From contig NZ_MLFR01000030.1 in NCBI RefSeq assembly GCF_002095475.1, positions 1-64,000 on the forward strand: a DNA stretch of 64,000 bases, in the 5' to 3' direction. Source of the stretch: Pantoea rwandensis (lineage in GTDB: Bacteria; Pseudomonadota; Gammaproteobacteria; Enterobacterales; Enterobacteriaceae). The stretch's first letter is position 1. Every line of letters begins with the position of its first letter. Of this stretch, positions 53,016 through 61,449 are shown piece by piece. The notes under the pieces are model-generated. The model had not been told where the DNA came from. It worked only from the letters and a program-made list of their open reading frames with translations, and made no database searches. A program made the translations under genes and the position numbers.

Positions 53016-54369
53016 TTAACGCATCGTAACAAACTCTTCGGCCGCCGTTGGGTGAATCGCCACGGTGTTGTCGAAGTCTTTCTTGGTCGCGCCCATCTTC
53101 AGTGCCACCGCGAAGCCTTGCAGCATCTCATCCATACCGTTGCCGATACCGTGAATGCCGACAATCTTCTCTTCTGCACCCACGCACACCAGCTTCATGC
53201 GGCACGGCTGGCGATGTTGGGTGACGGCGGTGTACATCGCGGTGAACGATGATTTATACACTTTCACCTGGTCGTCACCGTACTGCTCGCGCGCCTGCGG
53301 CTCAGTCAGGCCGACGGTACCAATCGGTGGATGGGTGAACACCACGGTTGGCACATTGCTGTAATCCAGATGCTCATCCGGCTTGTTGTTGAACAAGCGC
53401 TCTGAAAGACGACGGCCTGCGGCAACTGCAACCGGCGTCAGTTCCACCGCACCGGTGTTATCGCCTACCGCATAAATGCCTTTCACGTTGGTGTTCTGGA
53501 ACTTATCAACGTTGATATAGCCTTTTTCGTTCAGCGCCACGCCGGTCACGGAGAGGTTGAGATTGTCGGTGGCTGGCTCGCGGCCAATCGCCCACACCAG
53601 GCAATCGACGGTTTGCTCATGACCGCTTTCCAGTTGCAGCGTCAGGCTGCCGTCTGCATTTTTGATCACCGCTTTCGGGATCGACTCGGTATGCAGCGTT
53701 GGGCCTTCGGCCTGCATCACTTCCACCAGCGTATCGACAATCAACGGATCGAAGCTGCGTAGCGGCGCATGCTTACGCACAAACAGATGCGTTTCGGCAC
53801 CCAGTGCGTTGACCACACCGGCCAGTTCCACCGCGATATACCCTGCGCCCACTACCGCAACACGCTTCGGCAGCGCATCCAGTTCAAAGAAACCGTCAGA
53901 GTCGATACCGTATTCCGCGCCTGGCACTTTTGGATGGCTTGGACGGCCACCGGTAGCGATTAGGATGTGATCGGCAGTAATGGTTTCGCCGTTTACTTCC
54001 ACGGTGTTGGCATCAATAAAGCGTGCGAAGCCTTTGATCACTTCAACGTTATTTTTACCCAGCACGTTATCGTACGAGGTATGAATACGGTCGATGTAAG
54101 CGCTGCGGTTTTTCACCAGCACTGACCAGTCAAAATTGTTCACGGTGGTATCGAAACCGTAATCGGGGCCATACAGGTGGATGGCTTCCGCAATCTGCGC
54201 GGCATGCCACATCACTTTTTTTTGGCACGCAGCCAACGTTGACACAGGTGCCGCCCAATTCTTTCGCTTCGATCAGCGCGCACTTCTGGCCATGCATCGC
54301 GGCACGGTTAATCGAGGCGATACCGCCGCTGCCGCCGCCGATGGCGAGGTAATCAAAATGTCGGGTCAT
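53016..54369 (-). pseudogene. gor: Glutathione reductase Gor, frameshifted in an A8 run
   Basis: FAD-dependent enzyme that reduces glutathione disulfide with NADPH. FAD loop GGGSGG (11-16), redox-active Cys42 and Cys47 in GGTCVNVGCVPKK, the second nucleotide loop VVGAGYIAVELAG, GDNTG and the catalytic His in AIHPTAAEE. The break is at T-run 54216-54223 (A8 on the coding strand), where seven As give CVPKKVMWHAAQIAEA. Total 1354 nt is one too long; repaired length 450 residues equals E. coli Gor. Since gor is otherwise perfect, a sequencing insertion in the homopolymer is the best explanation. Confidence 0.92.
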
Positions 54370-54494
54370 CCGGAATGTCCATCTGTTGGAAGAAAATTGG
54401 CATAGAGTGTAACGCTGCTTGCGCAAGCGGCGCAAAGGTTCAGCCTATGATTATGATAGGGTTAAATCTACGTTCCGCTAACATGGAAGACATT

Positions 54495-55406
54495 ATGCAC
54501 CTGACTTTTCTTGGCACCGGCGCGGGTGCGCCGAGTTTGCAACGCAACGTCACGGCGATTGCGCTGACACTGTCGAAACGTGGCGACACCTGGCTGTTCG
54601 ACTGCGGCGAAGCCACTCAGCATCAGTTTATGCGCTCAGCGCTCAAACCCAGCAAACTGGAAAAAATCTTTATTACCCATCTGCACGGTGACCACATCTT
54701 TGGCCTGCCGGGTTTGCTCACCAGCCGATCAATGGCGGGATTGCTGGAGCCCATGACGGTTTACGGGCCGAAAGGCATCAAGCAGTTTGTTGAGACGGCG
54801 CTGAGTTTGAGCGGGTCTTACACCAGCTTCCCGCTGGAAATCGTTGAGATTGAAGCGGGCGAAGTGCTGGATGATGGTGAATTTCGCGTCACGGCCTATC
54901 CGATGAATCATGTGGTGGAGTGCTATGGTTATCGCATCGAACAGCATGACAAACCGGGCTTTCTCGATGCGCCACGCCTGAAAGCGGAAGGGGTGCCGCG
55001 CGGGCCGTGGTATCAGGATTTGAAAGAGGGTAAACGCATCCGGCTAGAGGACGGGCGCGAGATTGACGGCGCGGAGTATCTCGGCCCGGCGACTAAAGGC
55101 AAAGTGATCGCCATATTCGGCGATACCGGCCCGACAGAAGTGGCGCTTGAGCTAGCAGCGAATGTGGATGTGATGGTGCATGAAACCACTATGGAAGCGG
55201 CGATGGCAGAGAAAGCCAATGGGCGCGGCCATTCCACCACGATTCAGGCGGCCGAAGTGGCAAAGCAGGCGGGGGCGAAGCGTATGATCGCCACGCACTT
55301 CAGTTCGCGCTATGTATCGAGTGACCGGGAGAGATTGCTGGCGGAGTGCCAGTCGGTGTTTGCAGCGACCGAGCTGGCACGTGATTTTGCGGTATTCGAG
55401 ATTTAG
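54495..55406 (+). CDS. rbn: Ribonuclease BN / tRNase Z (ElaC)
   Basis: 303-residue metallo-beta-lactamase-fold nuclease that trims tRNA 3 ends. Metal motif HLHGDHIFGLPGL, then SRSMAGLLEPMTVYGPKGI, the exosite-like insert, GDTGP, VHETTMEAAMAE and THFSSRY. Matches E. coli RNase BN over the full length. Start at 54495 with GGAAG 6 bp upstream; MEDI at 54483 is the alternative. Stop overlaps the convergent CPBP gene by 4 bp. Confidence 0.92.
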   Translation: MHLTFLGTGAGAPSLQRNVTAIALTLSKRGDTWLFDCGEATQHQFMRSALKPSKLEKIFITHLHGDHIFGLPGLLTSRSMAGLLEPMTVYGPKGIKQFVETALSLSGSYTSFPLEIVEIEAGEVLDDGEFRVTAYPMNHVVECYGYRIEQHDKPGFLDAPRLKAEGVPRGPWYQDLKEGKRIRLEDGREIDGAEYLGPATKGKVIAIFGDTGPTEVALELAANVDVMVHETTMEAAMAEKANGRGHSTTIQAAEVAKQAGAKRMIATHFSSRYVSSDRERLLAECQSVFAATELARDFAVFEI

Positions 55407-56218
55407 TGCTGTAACGCCGGATAGGTGAAGAACAGCAGGTGCGTCATGTTGAACAGGAAGTGGACGACGGTGGCGACCCATACGCGTCCGCTCCAGTGCC
55501 ACGCCAGGCCGTAAATCAACCCGGCCAGGGTCGCGAAGACAACCAGCATCATCCCGCCAGGGAAATGCGCCAGTCCAAACAGCACTGACGTAATCAACAG
55601 CGCCGCCACGCCGCCGATTTTCTGGCGCAGGCGCTGTTGCACATAACCGCGAAAGAACGCTTCTTCTGCCAGTGAGACAAAGAACAGGTTTGCCAGCATA
55701 AAGCTGCCAAGCCAGTCCGGCCAGTGGGGCTCAATCGCCAGTCCACCCAGCAGCACGGCGACGTACAGCAGTAGTGGAATCGCCGCCAGCAACAGCAGCC
55801 ACAGAATCTTGTGCGGCGCGGGAAACTTCTGCGTGCGGAACAGCGTAGGTAACGCGGCCAGCAGCACAAACGGAATCAGCGCTTTATCGAAGTTGTAGGA
55901 GAAACTGAACGGCACACTGTTGGGGCCCACCTGCAGCTCATCAATCTGACGCGGGTTGTTAAAGCCAGGCACCAGGTGCAGGAACAAGCCAGCCGCAATC
56001 AGCACTAACAGGGCTTCGCAGATGAGCAGCACGACGCGGTTAGTGGGATTTTCCACTCGCACCCATGCCAGCAGAGCAATCACGCCCATGATGGTAATGG
56101 CGGGCCAGTTCAGTACATCCTGAAACAGGCCCATGATCGTCGCCAGTAACAGCAGGAGTACGGCGAGACGTTTGGCAGGCGACAGCACAGTCAGTGCGCC
56201 AGCCAGAATGATCCACAT
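55403..56218 (-). CDS. CPBP-family intramembrane metalloprotease
   Basis: 271-residue multi-spanning membrane protein of the CAAX protease/bacteriocin-processing (Abi) family. Catalytic motifs in order: EEAFFRG, FGLAHF and HFLFNM (Glu-Glu...Arg, Phe...His, His...Asn). Seven or more helices. Start at 56218 with AGGAC upstream; a frame open from 56386 would extend into the divergent rlmJ end. Function unknown; relatives process prenylated or peptide substrates. Confidence 0.86.
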   Translation of the reverse strand: MWIILAGALTVLSPAKRLAVLLLLLATIMGLFQDVLNWPAITIMGVIALLAWVRVENPTNRVVLLICEALLVLIAAGLFLHLVPGFNNPRQIDELQVGPNSVPFSFSYNFDKALIPFVLLAALPTLFRTQKFPAPHKILWLLLLAAIPLLLYVAVLLGGLAIEPHWPDWLGSFMLANLFFVSLAEEAFFRGYVQQRLRQKIGGVAALLITSVLFGLAHFPGGMMLVVFATLAGLIYGLAWHWSGRVWVATVVHFLFNMTHLLFFTYPALQH

Positions 56219-56280
56219 AAAGAGTGTCCTTAGAAGGGTAACGGCAAAGGGCGGCTCAAGAGCCGCACCCGACAAGCACG

Positions 56281-57123
56281 TTATTCTGGAACGATTTGCG
56301 TCACGCTGTAGTGACCGGTGCCAGCTGGTACCAGCTTCTGGTGCAGCCACGGCAGTAGCTCTTCCATCTGCGCTTTCAGTTTCCACGGTGGGTTAATCAC
56401 GATCATGCCAGAGGCGGTCATACCGCGCTGATCGCTGTCTGGACGCACCGCCAGTTCGATCTGCAGGATGTTGCGGATATTGGTTGCCTGCAAATCTTTC
56501 ACCATATGTTTGATTTGCTGACGCATTACCACCGGATACCACAGTGCGAATACGCCAGTGGCGAAGCGCTTGTGACCTTCCTGAATGCCTTTCACCACAT
56601 CCTGATAATCGCTTTTCATTTCATACGGCGGATCGATCAGAATCAAACCGCGACGGCTTAGCGGTGGCAATTTAGCTTTAAGTTGCTGATAGCCGTCACC
56701 TCGTGCAACACGGGCGCGGTCATCTTTGCTGAACTCATTACGCAGCAGCGGATAATCGCTGGAGTGCAGTTCGGTCAGCTCCAGTTTATCCTCTTCACGC
56801 AGCAAAAAGCGCGCGATCAATGGCGAGCCCGGATAGTAGCGCAACGTGCCATGAGGGTTGAGGTTGCGCACCGCAGAGAGATACGGTTTCAGCAGCTCTG
56901 GTACGTCCGGCTGCTGCCAGATGCGGCCGATGCCTTCCAGATATTCACCGGTACGCTCGGCGTGCTCACCGCTCAGCTGGTAACGACCGGCACCGGCATG
57001 CGTATCCAGATAGAGGAACGGTTTTTCCTTCTCCATCAGGGCGGTGAGGATCAGGCTTTCAACGGTATGTTTGAGCACGTCGGCATGGTTGCCGGCATGA
57101 AAACTGTGGCGATAACTCAGCAT
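56281..57123 (-). CDS. rlmJ: 23S rRNA (adenine2030-N6)-methyltransferase RlmJ
   Basis: 280-residue SAM-dependent methyltransferase that modifies A2030. MLSYRHSFHAGNHADVLKH at the start is diagnostic, LDTHAGAGRYQL is the SAM motif I and ILIDPPYE the catalytic motif. Same length as E. coli RlmJ. Divergent from prlC, as in E. coli. Confidence 0.95.
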   Translation of the reverse strand: MLSYRHSFHAGNHADVLKHTVESLILTALMEKEKPFLYLDTHAGAGRYQLSGEHAERTGEYLEGIGRIWQQPDVPELLKPYLSAVRNLNPHGTLRYYPGSPLIARFLLREEDKLELTELHSSDYPLLRNEFSKDDRARVARGDGYQQLKAKLPPLSRRGLILIDPPYEMKSDYQDVVKGIQEGHKRFATGVFALWYPVVMRQQIKHMVKDLQATNIRNILQIELAVRPDSDQRGMTASGMIVINPPWKLKAQMEELLPWLHQKLVPAGTGHYSVTQIVPE

Positions 57124-57255
57124 AAAAAAGAGGGGTCCGCGGTTGGATCAAAGGAGATAAATACATCGTGTGTGGCGCGATTATAGCCGTGCTGCGTAAA
57201 AATTGCTGACGTTTTGGCTCTCGCGCTTTTTTCTTCTGCGGTCCATCCTTAATGG

Positions 57256-57285
57256 CATTGAATTTCCTGCTCTCTGACCGCATGT
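57256..57285 (+). promoter_or_regulatory. Candidate sigma-32 promoter of prlC
   Basis: CATTGAA (57256-57262), a 15-bp spacer and CCGCATGT (57278-57285) approximate the heat-shock consensus CTTGAAA-N13-16-CCCCATNT. E. coli prlC is heat-inducible. It lies 61 bp before the start. By-eye match only. Confidence 0.45.
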
Positions 57286-57345
57286 TAGAAAGATTGCGTC
57301 GCGCGAAACCTCGCGCCCGAACACTATGATGAAAGGACTGCGCTT

Positions 57346-59388
57346 ATGACCAATCCGTTACTCACCCCTTATTCGCTCCCGCCTTTTTCCGCTATCAAAC
57401 CTGAGCATGTGGTTCCCGCTGTGACTGAAGCGCTGAACAACTGTCGTGCCGAAGTGGAACGCGTTGTGGCGCAGGGTGCGCCTTACTCTTGGGATAATCT
57501 GGTGCAGCCGCTGGCCGAAGTCGATGATCACTTAAGCCGCATTTTCTCACCGGTCAGCCATCTGAATTCCGTCAAAAACAGCCCGGAACTGCGTGAAGCC
57601 TATGAGCAGACGCTGCCGCTATTGTCAGAATACAGCACCTGGGTTGGCCAGCACGAAGGCCTGTATCAGGCTTATCGCGATCTGAAGCAGGGCGACAACT
57701 ATGCCGCACTGGACCTCGCGCAGAAGAAAGCGGTGGATAACGCACTGCGTGATTTTGAACTCTCCGGTATCGGTCTCGATAAAGAGAAACAGAAGCGCTA
57801 CGGCGAAATCGCGGCTCGCCTGTCTGAACTCGGTTCGACCTACAGTAATAACGTGCTCGATGCCACCATGGGCTGGAGCAAGCTGATCACTGACGAAGCG
57901 GATCTGGCGGGCATGCCGGAAAGCGCCCTGGCAGCAGCCAAAGCACAGGCAGAAGCCAAAGAGCAAGACGGCTGGTTGCTGACGCTGGATATTCCAAGCT
58001 ACCTGCCGGTGATGACCTACTGCGACAACGCGACACTGCGTGAAGAGATGTACCGCGCCTATTCAACGCGCGCTTCTGAGCAGGGTCCAAACGCCGGTAA
58101 ATGGGATAATGGACCGATCATGGCCGAAGAGCTGGCATTGCGTCACGAACTGGCACAGCTGCTGGGCTTTGACTCCTTCGCGCATAAATCACTGGCGACT
58201 AAAATGGCGGAAAACCCGGCCCAGGTGATCGACTTCCTAACCGGCCTCGCCAAACGCGCTCGCCCACAGGGTGAGAAAGAGTTAGCCCAGCTGCGCGCCT
58301 TCGCCAAAAAAGAGTATGGCGTTGACGAGATGAATCCATGGGACCTCACCTATTACGGCGAGAAGCAAAAACAGCATCTCTACACCATCAGCGATGAGCA
58401 ACTGCGTCCTTACTTCCCGGAAGAGCGTGCGGTTAGCGGTCTGTTCGAAGTGGTGAAACGCATTTACGGCATCACCGCGAAAGAGCGTAAAGACGTCGAT
58501 GTTTACCATCAGGACGTGCGCTTCTTCGACCTGTTTGATGAAAGCGGCGAGCTGCGTGGCAGCTTCTATCTCGATCTCTACGCGCGTGAGCACAAGCGTG
58601 GCGGGGCGTGGATGGATGATTGCGTCGGCCAGATGCGTAAAGCCGATGGCAGCCTGCAGAAGCCGGTCGCGTACCTCACCTGTAACTTCAACCGTCCAGT
58701 GCAAGGTAAACCCGCGCTGTTCACCCACGATGAAGTCACTACGCTGTTCCATGAGTTTGGTCACGGCTTGCACCATATGCTGACGCGCATCGAAGCGCCG
58801 GGCGTATCGGGCATCAGCGGTGTGCCATGGGATGCCGTCGAGCTGCCAAGCCAGTTTATGGAAAACTGGTGCTGGGAGCCGGAAGCGTTGGCGTTTATTT
58901 CCGGCCACTATGAAACCGGCGAACCGCTGCCGAAAGATCTGCTGGATAAAATGCTGGCAGCGAAAAACTATCAGGCGGCGCTGTTTATCCTGCGTCAGCT
59001 GGAGTTCGGCCTGTTCGATTTCCGTATGCATACCGAGTTCAATCCAGAAAAAGGCGCGCAGATCCTGGAAACCCTGCGTGAAGTGAAAAAGCAGGTTGCC
59101 GTGGTGCCAAGCCCTGAGTGGGGCCGCTTCCCGCATGCGTTCAGCCACGTCTTCGCTGGCGGTTATGCCGCAGGTTACTACAGCTACCTGTGGGCGGATG
59201 TGCTGGCGGCGGATGCTTACTCACGCTTTGAAGAAGAAGGCATTTTCAACCGTGAAACCGGACAGTCGTTCCTCGACAACATCTTGACGCGTGGCGGTTC
59301 CGAAGAGCCAATGGAGCTGTTCAAACGCTTCCGTGGCCGTGAACCGCAGCTGGATGCGATGCTGGAACACTACGGAATTCAGGGATAA
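57346..59388 (+). CDS. prlC: Oligopeptidase A (PrlC)
   Basis: 680-residue M3-family zinc peptidase of the cytosol, degrading signal-peptide fragments and short peptides. The zinc site HEFGH is at residues 469-473, in TLFHEFGHGLHHML, with the downstream Glu in MENWCWEPE. Length equals E. coli PrlC. The next gene, rsmJ, starts 8 bp after the stop, as in E. coli, so they form one transcript. Confidence 0.97.
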   Translation: MTNPLLTPYSLPPFSAIKPEHVVPAVTEALNNCRAEVERVVAQGAPYSWDNLVQPLAEVDDHLSRIFSPVSHLNSVKNSPELREAYEQTLPLLSEYSTWVGQHEGLYQAYRDLKQGDNYAALDLAQKKAVDNALRDFELSGIGLDKEKQKRYGEIAARLSELGSTYSNNVLDATMGWSKLITDEADLAGMPESALAAAKAQAEAKEQDGWLLTLDIPSYLPVMTYCDNATLREEMYRAYSTRASEQGPNAGKWDNGPIMAEELALRHELAQLLGFDSFAHKSLATKMAENPAQVIDFLTGLAKRARPQGEKELAQLRAFAKKEYGVDEMNPWDLTYYGEKQKQHLYTISDEQLRPYFPEERAVSGLFEVVKRIYGITAKERKDVDVYHQDVRFFDLFDESGELRGSFYLDLYAREHKRGGAWMDDCVGQMRKADGSLQKPVAYLTCNFNRPVQGKPALFTHDEVTTLFHEFGHGLHHMLTRIEAPGVSGISGVPWDAVELPSQFMENWCWEPEALAFISGHYETGEPLPKDLLDKMLAAKNYQAALFILRQLEFGLFDFRMHTEFNPEKGAQILETLREVKKQVAVVPSPEWGRFPHAFSHVFAGGYAAGYYSYLWADVLAADAYSRFEEEGIFNRETGQSFLDNILTRGGSEEPMELFKRFRGREPQLDAMLEHYGIQG

Positions 59389-59396
59389 GCCTGCTT

Positions 59397-60146
59397 GTGA
59401 AAATCGGTTTAATCGATGAAACAGGCGCCGGAGACGGCGCCTTATTACATCTGGCGCAGCGCTGGGGCTTGCAGCAAGACGACCAGTCCGTGATGGCACT
59501 GGTGCTCACCTCAGAGCATCTGGAATTGCGCAAATTAGATGAGCCGAAATTAGGCGGCATCTTTGTGGACTTCGTTTCTGGTGCCATGGCCCATCGCCGT
59601 AAGTTTGGCGGCGGTCGCGGTGAAGCCGTAGCGAAAGCGGTGGGCATCAAAGGCGGTTATCTGCCGGATGTGATTGATGCAACGGCGGGCTTGGGGCGCG
59701 ATGCTTTTGTGCTCGCCGCGCTGGGTTGTCGTGTGCGTATGCTGGAGCGTCATCCTGTGGTCGCGGCTTTGCTGGATGATGGTTTACGTCGTGGCTATGA
59801 AGATGCGGAGATTGGCGGTTGGCTGCGTGAACGGCTGACGCTACTGCACGTGGTGAGCCAACAGGCGTTGAGTGATATCACGCCTGCACCGGATGTGGTG
59901 TATCTCGATCCGATGTATCCCCATCGCCAAAAGAGCGCGATGGTGAAGAAGGAGATGCGGGTATTTCAGTCGCTGGTCGGGGCTGATGAGGATGCCGATG
60001 CGCTGCTGGAGCCGGCGCGCCGCCTGGCGAAGAAACGCATCGTGGTGAAACGTCCGGATTACGCACCGCCGTTAGCGGGTATCGCCACCCAATCGGCGGT
60101 GGTGACCAAAAGCCATCGCTTTGATATTTATCCGCCGTTGGTTTAA
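59397..60146 (+). CDS. rsmJ: 16S rRNA (guanine1516-N2)-methyltransferase RsmJ
   Basis: 249-residue methyltransferase beginning MKIGLIDETGAGDGALL. KLGGIFVDFVSGAMAHRRKFGGGRGE is the family signature, DATAGLGRDAF the SAM motif, and YLDPMYPHRQKSA the catalytic motif. Start is GTG, 8 bp after prlC. Ends before a hairpin that also serves uspA. Confidence 0.95.
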   Translation: MKIGLIDETGAGDGALLHLAQRWGLQQDDQSVMALVLTSEHLELRKLDEPKLGGIFVDFVSGAMAHRRKFGGGRGEAVAKAVGIKGGYLPDVIDATAGLGRDAFVLAALGCRVRMLERHPVVAALLDDGLRRGYEDAEIGGWLRERLTLLHVVSQQALSDITPAPDVVYLDPMYPHRQKSAMVKKEMRVFQSLVGADEDADALLEPARRLAKKRIVVKRPDYAPPLAGIATQSAVVTKSHRFDIYPPLV

Positions 60147-60150
60147 AAAA

Positions 60151-60173
60151 CAGGGCCAGCTCAGCTGGCCCTG
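60151..60173. terminator. Bidirectional terminator between rsmJ and uspA
   Basis: CAGGGCCAGCT and AGCTGGCCCTG form an 11-bp stem. Leftward (uspA) it is followed by T6, a strong terminator; rightward by GTCTTATT, a triplet of which repeats three times. Confidence 0.8.
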
Positions 60174-60194
60174 GTCTTATTGGTCTTATTGGTC

Positions 60195-60632
60195 TTATTC
60201 GTCTTCTTCGTCACGCAGCGGCACAATCAACATGTCGATATGCACGGTGTTGATCAGCTGGCGCGCGGATGACATCAGCTTGCTCCAGAAATCCTGGTGG
60301 TGACCACAGACCACCAAATCCACATCATATTTCTTAATCGCATCCACCAGCACTTGGCCGAGGTCGCCGCTGCCGCTCAGGGTTTCACTGATCGGATAAC
60401 CGGCATTGATTGAAAGCTCTTTCAGCGCGGTGTGCGTCTCTTCAGAAATGCGTTTCTGCATGTCGCCCAGATTGACGTCGATCAGCCCGGTATAGAGGTC
60501 TGAGTAATTCACATCAACGTGGATTAACGAGATTTTTGCATCGTAAGGGCGGGCCAGTGAAACGGCTTTATCAACCAGCAACTGGCTTTCCGGGGAAAGG
60601 TCTACAGCAATCAGGATGTGTTTATAGGCCAT
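60195..60632 (-). CDS. uspA: Universal stress protein A
   Basis: 145-residue UspA: MAYKHILIAVDLSPESQLLVDKAVSLA, LVVCGHHQDFWSKLMSSARQL and ML IVPL end, as in E. coli. Start at 60632 with AAGGAG; a frame open from 60731 is rejected. Induced by growth arrest and stress; phosphorylated, DNA-protecting role. Divergent from uspB over a 419-bp gap; dtpB, which separates uspA from rsmJ in E. coli, is missing. Confidence 0.95.
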   Translation of the reverse strand: MAYKHILIAVDLSPESQLLVDKAVSLARPYDAKISLIHVDVNYSDLYTGLIDVNLGDMQKRISEETHTALKELSINAGYPISETLSGSGDLGQVLVDAIKKYDVDLVVCGHHQDFWSKLMSSARQLINTVHIDMLIVPLRDEEDE

Positions 60633-61051
60633 GATAAAACTCCTTCTCAAGATTCTGGGGGCAACCCGTTGTTTGCCTTCACGGCAGGCGTTGTCCTTTG
60701 CGCACAATGGCGATGAAGCGCCGCCAGCCATAATTTATGCCATCAGGCGTATGTTGTTATGTTTTGAGTATAGCCAGAGTTGTTAACAAATGCTGCAATC
60801 TGCGGCTCGCTTGTGAGGAAGATCAAGCGCTATCGCGATATTCATTCGCGGTGAACGAAAACATCGCTGGAAAAAAATTGAACAGATCTCCTACACTGAA
60901 AATGAGTGCCACCGCCGTCTGGGTGACGCGCTCGGGTTCGCATAACAACAATGCAATTCGATTCATCTGTGGCTGGTTAATTTCCCGTGGGGCGTCTACA
61001 GCATTTCCCCGCTGCATTCGACGTCATTGCGGCTCCAGCTGGGAGGGGAAC
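60633..61051. promoter_or_regulatory. uspA-uspB divergent regulatory region
   Basis: 419 bp without a gene. Towards uspB, CTACACT (60891-60897) resembles a sigma-S extended -10. GGGAGGGG at 61041-61048 is the uspB ribosome site. Candidate uspA promoter elements lie at 60740-60790 (TATGTTGTTATG and TTGAGTATAG). Nothing else was seen; a frame open from 60737 is not supported. Confidence 0.4.
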
Positions 61052-61386
61052 ATGATCAGACTATCGCGCTTTTTTGGGCTCTGTGTGTGGTTTGTCTGGT
61101 GAATATGGCGCGCTATTTCTCTTCTTTGCGCTCGCTACTGGCTGTGCTGCGCGGATGCGATCCGCTGCTATATCAATATGTGGATGGGGCGGGTTTCTTC
61201 ACGTCTCATGGTCAGCCGAGCAAGCAGGTGCGGCTGGTGCGTTATATTTGGGATAAACGCTATCGCGACCATCACGACGACGAATTTATTCGCCGCTGCG
61301 AACGCGTGCGCAGGCAGTTTGTTCTGACCAGCGGGCTCTGTTTTGTGGTGGTGGTGAGCCTGGTTGGCTTGGCGATCTGGCATTAA
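61052..61386 (+). pseudogene. uspB: Universal stress protein B, frameshifted near the start
   Basis: Inner-membrane stress protein. The body reads ALFWALCVVCLVNMARYFSS, CDPLLYQYVDGAGFFTSHGQ and DDEFIRRCERVRRQF, nearly as in E. coli UspB, with two membrane helices. The natural start is ATG at 61052, after GGGAGGGG, but that frame runs into a stop after 16 codons. One missing base at 61059-61060 (AG-ACT, expected AGCACT) restores MIS-TIALFWALC and gives 111 residues, exactly the E. coli length. Without repair only an unsupported start at 61027 is available. Confidence 0.9.
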
Positions 61387-61402
61387 TCAGCAGCAATAAA
61401 AA

Positions 61403-61430
61403 AGGGCGACCTGTGTTAAACAGTCGCCCT
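61403..61430. terminator. Bidirectional terminator between uspB and pitA
   Basis: AGGGCGAC and GTCGCCCT with a 12-base loop; A-run on the left gives a T-run for the leftward pitA transcript, and CTTGTTT follows rightward. Confidence 0.75.
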
Positions 61431-61449
61431 CTTGTTTGCCGATGACGGC

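Noticed and set aside
60737..61102. 121-residue protein upstream of uspB
   Set aside because: Its end is the unrepaired uspB start frame; the earlier part has no ribosome site or homology I recognise.
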